From Strobilurus pachycystidiatus (taxonomy: Eukaryota; Basidiomycota; Agaricomycetes; Agaricales; Physalacriaceae), in assembly GCA_019915135.1 (NCBI GenBank), contig JAHLMK010000015.1, positions 434,001 through 498,000 on the forward strand: DNA of 64,000 bases, written 5' to 3'. Shown here in pieces: positions 54,819 to 64,000 of this stretch. Positions within the stretch are counted from its first letter, which is position 1, and the number at the start of each line of letters is the position of its first letter. The position numbers and the translations under genes were made by a program. The notes beneath the pieces were generated by a model, which saw nothing but the letters and a program-made list of their open reading frames with translations, was not told where the DNA came from and made no database searches.

Positions 54819-57800
54819 ATGGCCCCTACAGGTTTATGGAAGGGAGAACGACGCACTTTCATGTTCAAGGAACTTGAGGGATTTCTGAAGGCCGATGCCG
54901 CCAACCAGGGCAAGACGTTCATTGTTCAATCCATCCAGCGATATTTCAAGAGGTTTCCGCTGTCACTGGAGGGTAAGGAGCCATCAGCCGAGGACCTGGC
55001 TAGCGTGCGAGACAACGAGCCCGAACCGGACCGCATGCCACCCCGAGAAGAAGACATGGGTCCCGAAGAGTATAAGAGCGCTAAAGCACAATTTGATGCG
55101 GAGACAGCGGAGACTCAGAAGCTGATTGACGTGAGTGTTTACTTTATCAGACGAGTAACGTTGACGCTCAACTCCTACTATCACCTAGCAAATCACTCGT
55201 TGGTTCCCGTATCACCGCGACCGTGTTACTGGCGCCAGAGCCGAAATGGGCAAGAAGAAAATTGATGAAATGGCGGGCCTCAAGGCGCGCAAGGAGCCCG
55301 CATACGTTGTCTGGGCCAAGTCTGCGGAAAGCCAAGGCGCCATTGACGCGCGTCTAGCCTTCTTAATGGACGCGAAGCGGGCCGAGCTGGGGTTGGATGA
55401 GGACGACAAGCTAGATGGACGCGTGCTGGGGGCTTTGCGCACGAAAGCAAAAAGCGAGGCGTTTGCCAACCTCCCGGACAATGTACGCGCTCATTGGCAG
55501 GCAGAGTCGATCACGCAGCAGAAAGGGCAGGCGGAAGAGAAGGACAAGGCGTTGAAATCACCAGAGCAGGTACAGATGTGAGTGATAATCCTCCAAGTTG
55601 ATGCTTGACTCTGATGGTACTTCCCAGCGCTATCGATGGTCTTTATAAGAAAGTGAAACCGGTTCTGGACGCCATGGCCGCCGCGTCGGGCTGGCAGTTC
55701 ACGCTCATCGGTGGTGGGCCCGAACCGGGGGATTCGGGATATCTCAACATCATGTCGTGAGTTGCTCATTTGACTATTTCCTGACATTGGCGTGATGCGT
55801 TCTATAGAGCCCATTCTGGAACTTACACGCGCAAGTCCAAATTGACTTTCAAGGAGGCGGCGGGCGAGAACGGCGAGTGGTGGGCTGACGAGTTAATTAC
55901 GGAGTATTCAAATTATCTGCAGAGGTGCTATTGTGAGTGCAATCCTTTTTTGACAGTATTGTATTGACAGTCTATTAGCGGAGGAGGAGTGCCGCGCGTT
56001 GGCGCTTCCAAAGGTCAGCGAGGAAGGAAAAGGGAAGAAGAAGAAGTCTAGGAAGTCGAAGAAAGACGGGGAGCAGACGTCTGAACAGCCGGATATGGGA
56101 GCGAGCCGCGTACGGGTCCAAGGGCAACAGGATGACGATAGGCCTGAAGCCGACCAGCCCGCCTCATCAACTCCCGCACCCAAACCCACAAATGCACCAG
56201 CAACGGCGCCAGCGCAGTTGGAACCCTCTCCAAATCCGCATCCACCACCACGCTCCGCGATTGCTACCTCAACTGCGCCAGCGGAGGTAGATTCGTCTTC
56301 ACGTCCGCGCCCGCGCCCTAAACCCTCCCGAAAAGCCGGGAAAGACAATGCCGACAGCCAATCTCAGCAAGGCAAGGACAATCCTGGTGACAACATTGAG
56401 GAGACTCTCCAGTGGTATCCGGCCCTGCAGACCGGGGTAGCGGCGATTTCAAGTGATTGGGAGAGGTGGCTAGCGTTAGGTCGGCTGAAGGATATGACGG
56501 CTGCGGCTTTGGAGAGGGAGGAGAGCTGGGCAAATCAGAACCTGACAGCGCGGGCGCAGGGTCTTGCAGAGCCTGCGCAGCAGTCGGCCTTATTCGGGTT
56601 CAAGCGCAAGGACCAGGAGGAGGAGGAAGAGAGCACCAGTACTGGACTAGCCGCCCAATCAGCGCCGGACGGGGAATCTCCACGCCCTCCAGCCCATTCT
56701 TCTAGCCCAGCGCCCTCCCCCCCGCCCATATCTCTTCCTCCCTCACCCCTCCCGGGCTCTGTTTCATCACCGCGCCGATACTCTCCTCCACCCTCCCCAC
56801 CGCGGCGAAACTCGCCTCCACCCTCCCCACCGCGGCGAAACTCGCCTCCACCCTCCTCACCGCGGCGAAACTCGCCTCCACCCTCCTCACCGCGGCGAAA
56901 CTCGCCTCCACCCTCCTCACCACGTCGAAACTCGCCTCCACCCTCCTCACCGCGGCGAACCTCGTCTTCACCACCGCCACCTCGTCGAACCTCGTCTTCA
57001 CCACCGCCACCGAACCAAAACTCACCTCCACCACCCCCACCTCGCCGGAACTCCGCTCCACCCACCCCCCAGCGCACACCCCCGGCCGTCCGACAAAACT
57101 CGGCCCCGCCAACATCCCCTCAACGCGGTCTTCGATCAGCTCCGAGTTCCTCTTTCCCGACGGACGCCGAGAAAGGAAGCAGTCTGAAGAGGCCGAGAGA
57201 GGATCTGCCGGAGGATGAGTCAGAGCAAAACAGTGTGCGTCAAAAGACTGGAGAGAGTGTCAGCGTCGGAGGGAAGAGAAAAGGGCGTGGCGAAGACGTG
57301 GATGGGGATGGTGCTGCCAAGAAGAAAAGGATCTCCCGCACACAGTCGCAATCTTCTGCTGAGGCGTTCCCGAGCGTTGAGGGCTCTCCAGAGAAGGGGA
57401 AGAGCGCTGTCGAGTTGGGCTCGATCGTGTTTGTGAAGCGGGCGATCGGCACAGATCCTGTGCGCACCCTGAAGAACCTGGAGAAGGGCTTGGCGTTCCT
57501 GAAGCTGAAGCCATACGGGCCCGAGTTTGCAAGGCTGGTGTTGCGGTGGAAAGAGTTCGAGGAGCGGGAGGGGTTTGATAAAGCCGGTGGAGATTTGGAC
57601 AAGTCTCACCGTCCAATTTGTGTTGGCGAGTGGATTGCTCGGGCGCGCAGGCAGAACTATGAATCGAAGAGCTTGCCACCCACCCTCGAATCAGCAAGGA
57701 CGATTGAATCGGGCTTCTGGGCGTGGTGGTCATCACTCCAACCCAACTTCCGCCAGGTTGATGACGACGGGCTGCTGTTGCGGGACGAGAACGGGCGCGC

Positions 57801-58020
57801 ATTGCGCCCTACGAACGCTGGAAGCTGGGATGCTGTTCGCTCCTCCGGAACCAATGGGATGATGAGCGTCATCGCCTGTCTGCGCTTTTGGCGGGATGCC
57901 ATCGCCGCTGTTCCTGAGACACCGCTGTTCAGAGACGTTCAACAATTAGAGTGGGCTTTGGAAGACTGGATCAAGGCCGTTGAAGATGTAACCTATGTGC
58001 TACAACAGCTTTTACTATAA
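54819..58020 (+). CDS. Large KDZ cargo protein with Ser/Pro/Arg repeats (998 aa)
   Basis: Exons 54819-55130, 55189-55577, 55628-55756, 55808-55932 and 55979-58020 join in phase (introns 46-58 bases), giving 998 residues. The N-terminal 320 residues are globular and charged (KGERRTFMFKELEGFL, then ITRWFPYHRDRV, then DNVRAHWQAE, then WWADELITEYSNYLQ). A long disordered middle holds a Lys-rich tract and about nine 10-residue repeats of the type SPPPSSPRRN (56776-57060), resembling SR-type phospho-domains. The C-terminal 200 residues are folded (FLKLKPYGPEFARLVLRWKEFEER, then SGFWAWWSSLQP). No named domain is recognised. It may be a scaffold or chromatin-binding partner of the transposition machinery (inference). 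Confidence 0.7.
56776..57060 (+). repeat. 30-bp in-frame minisatellite (about nine units)
   Basis: Units of 30 bases encode SPPPSSPRRN and variants, with the first six nearly identical. The array lies inside the last exon of the 998-aa gene and will vary in copy number between strains. Confidence 0.85.
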
Positions 58021-58705
58021 TGTACATAAAGTAGCCAAGTCCAACATTGTGTCACTATGATGACGTGAGCGGAGACGCCGCCTCAACGACATCCGACTGG
58101 ATGAGGACACATCCAGCGCAATCCCGCCCAAATGTTTACATGTACTTTACTATTCTCTTTCTATTGCACGTCTGGGTGTGTGAGCAAGAGCGTCATACAG
58201 GATTGAGGGATAATGGAATATATTGATTTAATGTATTTAATTTAAATTCAATAGGGATTACCGAGTCCTATTGACGCCACATCCGGGCCTCAATTGTGGC
58301 GATGAGTCAATGCTCAACACGGACATAATTGGAGGCGCATGATATTGTTGTGCGCCACATTTCATGTGCGACCCAACCCGACCAAATGTGGGAGCGCTCT
58401 CATTGCCTGATTTGGATAGGCTGGGAGAATCCCAAAATGGCTGGAGATATCGGAGTGATCGGGAAGGCGCAATGATGATGATTAGCTAAGTGAAAAGGCG
58501 CCCCCTATGATCAAATGTGGGGGGGGGGCGTCGAGCAAGGGGCGGGCAACAGAGAGCTGCCCCAATGCCGCCGTTTTGCCCCAGCAGTCACACCCCGTCA
58601 CATCTGGCCTGCCCCGCCATTTGGTACTCAGCCTATTTGGGGTGAATGATGCATGACTCGATCAGCCCAAATGGCTGGATTGATACATTAAACTGACAGC
58701 CAAGG
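58021..58705. other. Right end of the KDZ element
   Basis: No gene is seen. AAATG(T)GGG/CCATTTGG motifs recur at about 58384, 58515, 58618 and 58667, as possible subterminal transposase sites. There is also a CGTC after a poly-G run at 58519-58528. The end, ...AGCCAAGG, abuts the right target repeat at 58706. Confidence 0.45.
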
Positions 58706-61700
58706 CTGTCTTTGACAAGCACACATCGGACCGGCTTCCCCAACACAGCCCCTGGGATCATGCTATTGATCTCAAACCCGGTTTCGAGCCAAAACCATGC
58801 AAAACCTACCCATTGTCCCCAACCGAACAAGCTGAACTTGACGCATTTCTTGACGAAAACCTGGCAAAAGGATACATACGTCCTTCCAAGTCCCCCATGG
58901 CGAGTCCCTTCTTCTTTGTTAAAAAGAAAGACGGAAAACTACGCCCCGTCCAGGATTATCGCGAACTTAACAAAGGCACCATCAAGAACGAGTACCCACT
59001 CCCGCTCATTGGAGAATTGATCGATAAACTCAAGGGTGCTCGTTACTTTTCAAAGGTAGACCTTCGTCAAGGCTACAACAACTGCCGAATCAAGGCAGGA
59101 GACGAGTGGAAAGGCGCATTCAAGACAAACCGCGGTCTGTTTGAACCCTTGGTGATGTTCTTTGGTCTTATGAATTCTCCTGCCACGTTTCAAGCAATGA
59201 TGAATATCATTCTCAAGGACCTGATCGACTCCGGCAAAGTTGTCGTATACATGGACGACATCTTGATCTTCACCAAGACCTTAGAAGAACACCGCAAGGT
59301 CGTCTTGCAGGTTCTCCAGCGCCTGAAGGAGCACGATCTCTATGCTAAGCCCGAGAAGTGCACCTTTGAAGCTGAGTCTATTGAATTCCTCGGACTCATC
59401 ATCTCTCACAATGAACTTTGCATGGACCCAGTCAAGGTAGACGGTGTCGCCAAGTGGCCGTTACCTCGGAATGTCAAGGACGTCCAATCATTCCTTGGCT
59501 TTGGGAATTTCTACCGTCGTTTCATTGAAGGTTTCTCTCGGATTGCGCGCCCCCTGTTTGATCTCACCAAGAAAGACGAACCATGGGTCTGGAAACCGGA
59601 GTGTCAAGAGGCCTTCGAGGCACTTAAAGATGCGTTCACATCATCACCCGTCCTTATCATGCCTAACCCCGACAAGCCCTATCGTGTGGAAGTAGATGCT
59701 TCAGACTATGCCACAGGCGGAATTCTATCCCAGACAGGCGACGACGACCAATGGCATCCTGTCGCCTACATCTCTAAGTCCCTTTCTGAACCTCAACGCA
59801 ATTATGACATTCATGACAAGGAACTTCTCGCTATTATCCGTGCTCTGGAAGCCTGGCGCCAGTACCTCGAAGGTTCAGCACACCGAGTTGATATTCTCAC
59901 CGACCACAAGAACCTTGAATATTTTGCCAACTCGCAGAAACTCAGCCGGCGACAGGCTCGCTGGGCACTATTCCTCACTCGCTTTGATTTCACTCTCACT
60001 CATAAACCTGGTACTCAGAACCGTAGTGACCCACTCTCCCGCCGTGCGGATCACAAAGAGGGGGTCGATGACGACAACACCGACAGGATCCTCCTTGATC
60101 CAAAGTTTTTCCGAATTCGCGCTACCAGACCCGGAGAAGTTGTAGCCGTTGGAGACGCTGAGCTGCAACGACGTATTCGGGAATGTCCAAATAAGGACGC
60201 TGAGGTCCGTGGTGCGTTAGAAGTCATTCTTCGCAATGGTCCTCGTTCGCTGGTCAAAAATCTACAGGAATGGAACTACGAAGACGGACTAATTCTCTTC
60301 CGTGGCAAGGTCTATGTTCCCGATGACCTGCAACTACGCCGAGACATTGTCAAGATGCACCACGACTCTCTTGGTCCTGGACACCCTGGACGCTTCAAGA
60401 CCTACGAACTTCTCAGTCGAGAATTCTGGTGGCCAGGCATGTCTGTCTTTATTCGCGACTATGTTGATGGTTGTGCTACCTGTCAGATGACAAAACCTAG
60501 GAATCATCCGGCACATGTTCCCCTTATACCCAACGAGATCCCCAAGCGCCCTTTTGGGACTATCACCACCGACTTCATTACAGATCTACCCGAGTGCGAA
60601 GGGTATAACGCTATCCATTGTGTTGTTGACCGCTTCACCAAGACGGTAATTGTATCTCCATGCCGCAAGACCATTGATGCGGATGGTACGGTTGATATCT
60701 TGGTGGATGGTGTTTATCGACGCTATGGTCTCTGGGACAAGATGATCTCTGATCGTGGTCCTCAGTTTGCAAGCAAGGTCATGCAAGCCGTTCACGCTAA
60801 GCTAGGAATTACCTCTGCGCTTAGTACGGCTTACCATCCTCAAACAGATGGCGAAACCGAGCGTTATAATCAAGAACTTGAACAATACCTCCGCAACGCT
60901 TCTGTAACTACCGACAAGACGACTGGGTCAAATACCTTCCCTTTGCGGAATTCTCTCACAACAGTCGCATTCACTCCGCCACGGGCAAGTCCCCCTTTGA
61001 ACTTCTTCACGGTTTCAAACCCCGCTTATACCCCTCTTTGAACCCCACGTCCAACATTCCCACTGTCGAAGAACGCTTGACCAACCTGGAACGGCTTCGC
61101 GAGGAAGTCAAGGCTAGCCTTACCACCGCCGCAGAGATCATGAAGCGGAACAACGGAGATGTCACCAAGAAGGGCATTACGTTCAAAGTTGGTGACAAGG
61201 TGTTGCTTGACGGAAAGAATCTCAAGACAACGCGACCCAAAGCTAAGCTCTCAGACAAGCATCATGGGCCTTTTGAAGTCACTGACGTACTTGGACCAGT
61301 CAACTATCGTCTCAAACTTCCTCCCACATGGCGTATACACCCTGTCTTCCACGCCGCCCTCCTCCTTCCTTTTGTGGAGACCGAGGCTCATGGGCCTAAT
61401 TTCCCATCTAATCCGCCCGACCTCATCGACGACAAGGAAGAGTTTGATGTTGAAGCCATACTCAACTCTCGCCCAACTCGTAACAAGCGCGGCATTCAGT
61501 ACCTGGTGAAGTGGTTGGACTACCCGTCATCAGAGAACACCTGGGAACCCAGTTCCAACCTCACAAAGGCACTCCCTTTGATCAAGGAATTCCATCATAC
61601 ACATTCCACGGCTTATTCCAAACCTCTTCCCCACCTTCGCACTCTCGGTGTCACCGTTAACGACATCTGGACGGGGACTACTGCGCTCCAGGCGCAAGCG

Positions 61701-61859
61701 CATCCTAAAGAGGGGGTATTGTCACGAATTGCCTCTATTCTTCTCCCTCCATCACGTGCTTCCCACTCTCGACACCGTCATATTCTCCCGTCTCTGCATC
61801 CACCTCGGCCTGGGCCTAGCTCACCTCTCTCTTTCATCCATCGTCTTGGCATTGCCTAG
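58706..61859 (+). pseudogene. gypsy A pol: reverse transcriptase, RNase H, integrase, chromodomain
   Basis: The frame continues from the KDZ target repeat (VFDKHTSDRLP). Reverse transcriptase has FFVKKKDGKLRPVQDYR, KVDLRQGYN and YMDDILIF. RNase H begins VEVDASDYATGG, with later LTDHKNLEYF. Integrase has an HHCC finger (HHDSLGPGHPGRF, CATCQM) and the catalytic Asp-Asp-Glu in TDFITDLP, SDRGPQFAS and GETERYNQ. A shift at about 60897 (two extra bases, or one missing) moves the frame; it goes on in the ORF 61038-61859. A chromodomain follows (EFDVEAILNSR, then YLVKWLDYPSSENTWEP), which directs insertion to particular chromatin. The stop lies inside the 3' LTR at 61857-61859. Confidence 0.93.
61707..61719 (+). 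promoter_or_regulatory. Polypurine tract of gypsy A
   Basis: AAAGAGGGGGTAT directly precedes the 3' LTR and is the primer for plus-strand DNA synthesis. It also lies within the pol frame. Confidence 0.75.
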
Positions 61860-62258
61860 ACAGATCACAGGTTCCATCATGGGATGGGTGTCCAAATGCG
61901 GACCGTAGATTCCGGCCCGCTGAAGACTGCAAGTCAATGATGTCATTGCCATACGAGGCGAGGGCAGCCTTTCTCTGGACATCCATGACATCATTTACCC
62001 GGGTCCCTCTGCCAAATCTTCGCAAGTACTTCGGTTATGCTACCTTAGTCCGTACTCTGGATTCTCTGTATATATTCATGGACTCTCTAGTTAGTTCCGC
62101 AGTCTGTTCTCTTCGTCTACTCACTGCTCGGTCGCTCCTAGTACTGGTGTAGCTTAACACACTCCTCCTTCATATCTATCTCTATCTCTATTCCTTTCTC
62201 CTTGTCTCGTTCGTGTGACTTGGGTGGTTGCCTTAGTATTCGGGCACCAGTCTTGACA
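61720..62258 (+). repeat. 3' LTR of gypsy A
   Basis: It is 539 bases with only two differences seen from the 5' LTR. It is followed by the target copy CAGAG (62259-62263). The first 140 bases still encode the end of pol. Confidence 0.92.
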
Positions 62259-62263
62259 CAGAG

Positions 62264-62834
62264 GGAATGGGCACAAAATAAGGGCTACAGAAATTATTTT
62301 ATAGGGGGATTGATATACATACAGTACTTACTCGTTCGTCACTGTATCGTACGTCTGGCTCTGGGAGACTAGGATGGCCCCGGATTGACACTTCTGTCCG
62401 GATTGACACTTCCGATTGATCGATAGTAGGTACACGAGTGAGTCAGTGAGAAAGATGGTGCAATGGAGACGGAGATGGTTTTATTATTCTAGGTGTGAGG
62501 TGCGGGGATAGGGTAGGAGGTGTATTTCAGACAATGTAACCAGAGTTCCTAACAACAGAGAGGGCATCTCTTCTGCCGTACGGGGTATGTGGTCGTACAT
62601 GTGGAAAAATACATAAGTTGTAATTTGGAGTTTGAAAAAAATGGCATAGAAAAAATACCATAAAAAAGACTGAGAGATTAAGTAAAACCAGATTGGACCG
62701 CCGCCACAAGAGCATCTTGGGCAGTCCCATCAGCGGGATGAGAGTGGCAGGTTCAGTCATGCCACGTTCACCTCTGTGAGTGAGCCGTGATCATGAATGT
62801 AAGACGCAAGGTATATCGCGTGCGAAAGATGCCT
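62264..62834. other. Right part of the inverted-repeat element and flank
   Basis: 62264-62426 completes the MITE-like element, with TTGACACTTC repeats near its end, and TA follows at 62427. The rest, to 62834, is non-coding 3' flank of the gene that follows on the minus strand. Confidence 0.5.
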
Positions 62835-64000
62835 TCACATTGCCACATGCCCCAATGTCTCACCCAAACGAGCCTCGGTCACTGGTAAAAAAACAATCCC
62901 AGTAAAGATAGTAACGGTCTTCTTCAAGTCGTGAATCTCTTCTCGGAGGACTTCACGAGTCAATATGACCTGGTCAAGCTGCGGATGCCAATAAGACAGT
63001 GGCAGTAAGATAGGTGAATGAAGCTTACATTGTGCTTCGACAGACTGACGCTCTGGGAAGAAAGGCTGACAGTCTGCAAAGAAAGATTGACGTTCGTGAC
63101 CGCAAGGCCACGATCGATGTTGGTCTGGGCGTCACTTAACGCTTGGGCTTCTGAACTCGCAAGAGCGAGCCGTTGCAAGGGATGACGCGATTCGCTATCC
63201 TTGCATGCTTGCCGGGCCTGAGCAATAGCACTAACAAAACAGTCAATCCTCGGGCAAAATGTCAGTCCACAAGCTCACTTACTCTTCGACGTGTGGAAGA
63301 TCTCCTAGACGTTCGATTGTCGCGACTCGTTGCTCGAGGTCGTTTCCAGCCTCCGCATTTTGAGACCGTCTCTGCTATGTTATCAGTGACCCTTTAGGAG
63401 TAGATTGAGTCCAAATGACGAACTTGTACAGCGTTGAGGGCTGTGTCGACAGTCTTAGGTATGATTGCGAAAGAAGAAGCCAACGGGATGGCCTGAAGAA
63501 CAGCGGCTGCGCCTTGAGAGGCAAGGCGAACAGGCTCAATCCATTTCGGAGGTGAACGCGGGCGTTCAGAAACCATAGCTTGGGAAGCATGATCCTCGGT
63601 GGTATGGGAGGGTTCTTCAAACGGGCACAGTGATTCCATTGCTTGAATGAGACGATCAATTTGCTTGAGCTGCAGTCCGCAAGAATGAGGGGCTTTGCGT
63701 TGTAGATGCCCCAAGACCACTGAACGGCGGCATGCAGCCTGGTCCTTCTCCATAAGTAGTTGAGTGACGCTACAGAATCTATAAGTGTTTTGACAAGCAT
63801 CGCGCTGAATGACACCTACTCTTCGATAAGCGCCAGGCGGAATTGCAGGTCTTCATCCACCGAACAAGCCTGAGCGCCCGAGGTCGGCAGCACCTGGAGA
63901 AGAGCGCCGATAGCCCGATCAACGACGGTCGTACATGGAGAACAATGGTATATCTGCAGCGAGAGGCGTCAGTCGTAGGGTACAGTTCGTGATGAAGTAG
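62835..64000 (-). CDS. Coiled-coil-like protein of unknown function, 5' part outside window
   Basis: Exons 63953-63820, 63769-63424, 63371-63283, 63230-63029 and 62978-62835 join in phase; introns are 50-52 bases with GT...AG. Upstream exons lie right of the window. The visible protein has CSPCTTVVDRAIGALL, then DEDLQFRLALIE, then a long helical part (LKQIDRLIQAMESL). An Asn/Leu/Ser-rich repeat follows (VTNVNLSLQTVSLSSQSVSL), which looks like heptad-type coiled coil. The end is a further helix (ILTREVLREEIHDLKKTVT), a hydrophobic turn (IFTGIVFLP) and the stop at 62835. No known domain is recognised. It is an ordinary host gene next to the transposon nest. Confidence 0.6.

Larger units (their letters stand above)
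44725..58705. mobile_element. KDZ-class DNA transposon with TET/JBP and other cargo genes (about 14 kb)
   Basis: The element is bounded by the 12-base host repeat CTGTCTTTGACA (44713-44724 and 58706-58717). Removing it with one repeat rejoins the gypsy A pol frame exactly. It contains a five-exon KDZ transposase, a four-exon TET/JBP dioxygenase and four more phase-consistent genes. KDZ transposons linked to TET/JBP genes are an established feature of basidiomycete genomes. The inverted ends are weak (CCTGTGGG at the left, CCTTGGC on the complementary strand at the right). Described KDZ/Zisupton elements make 8-bp duplications, so up to 4 of the 12 bases may belong to the element. Intact genes indicate a very recent insertion. 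Confidence 0.88.
36770..62258 (+). mobile_element. Chromodomain Ty3/gypsy retrotransposon (gypsy A), split by B2 and KDZ insertions
   Basis: LTRs 36770-37308 and 61720-62258 are both 539 bases and differ at only two positions seen (one C/G in GAT-TCATTG, one T/C in CTGCT/CGG). CAGAG flanks both sides (36765-36769 and 62259-62263). Removing B2 and the KDZ element leaves about 6.9 kb with gag, protease, reverse transcriptase, RNase H, integrase and chromodomain in normal gypsy order. Small lesions in addition to the insertions make it inactive: a gag frameshift near 37580, a stop at 44343 and a frameshift near 60897. Confidence 0.92.
36199..62426. mobile_element. TA-flanked inverted-repeat DNA element (MITE-like), split by gypsy A
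   Basis: The ends 36199-36225 and 62400-62426 are inverted repeats of 27 bases with one mismatch, starting CTAT(T/C)GATCAATCGG, flanked on both sides by TA. Internal repeats of TTGACACTTC and its complement occur at about 36212, 36239, 36404, 36642, 36655, 62385 and 62402. Without gypsy A the element is about 734 bases and has no ORF, so it is non-autonomous; TA duplication fits a Tc1/mariner-type source. It is the outermost and oldest layer of the nest. Confidence 0.7.

Noticed and set aside
56535..57115. Minus-strand Gly/Arg- and Val-rich ORFs over the repeat array of the 998-aa gene
   Set aside because: They are antisense readings of the 30-base minisatellite.
58706..58717. The 12-base repeat as chance similarity inside pol
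   Set aside because: Its removal with the block restores the pol frame and a typical gypsy linker sequence, so it is a genuine insertion footprint.

Overview
This window is nuclear DNA from a basidiomycete fungus, most likely a mushroom-forming Agaricomycete. The evidence is short introns of about 44-65 bases with CTGAC/CTGAT branch sites, Ty3/gypsy elements, a KDZ transposase with its cysteine cluster, expanded Fe(II)/2-oxoglutarate dioxygenases related to TET/JBP, a Set1-type SET domain, and paralogous multi-spanning membrane proteins. The genus cannot be named from the sequence. Most of the window is transposon or transposon cargo. I found splice junctions by eye and counted reading phase through each joined gene; 'phase-consistent' below means every exon joins without a frame break.

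Left block (1-9 kb). The 3' end of a gypsy-type integrase (1-987) is followed by a tRNA-like sequence, then a plus-strand cysteine-cluster ORF (1347-3548) broken by in-frame stops. Two intact intron-containing genes of unknown function lie on the opposite strand (4085-5070 and 5523-7033) and share an identical 12-base TATA-type promoter motif.

Middle block (9-36 kb). A small intact dioxygenase gene (9826-11075) is followed by a membrane-protein gene (12353-13848). A degenerate SET1-like gene with poly-G runs lies at 18.7-20.4 kb. A 4.5-kb LTR element without pol, called B1, is at 21969-26507. A diverged copy of the 12.1-17 kb block follows at 27.3-33 kb, including a second membrane-protein gene, and then a head-to-head pair of small single-pass membrane proteins (33711-35627).

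Right block (36-64 kb). This is a nest of transposons with target duplications at each level. A small TA-flanked inverted-repeat element (36199-62426) holds a chromodomain gypsy element, 'gypsy A' (36770-62258, 5-bp duplication CAGAG). Its gag is split by a second B element, B2 (38662-43208, TGAAG). Its pol is split by a 14-kb KDZ transposon (44725-58705, up to 12 bp duplicated). The KDZ element carries six phase-consistent genes: the transposase, a TET/JBP dioxygenase, a protein with an RNase H1 N-terminal/viroplasmin-like domain, and three proteins I do not recognise. A coiled-coil-like gene runs off the right edge (62835 to 64000).

Two themes stand out. The KDZ-TET/JBP pairing is known in fungi, but here the exact element borders are visible and show extra cargo moving with it. 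Separately, two unrelated retroelement contexts (the left block and the B elements) carry introns in genes antisense to the element, an orientation in which splicing cannot remove them from the element's own RNA.
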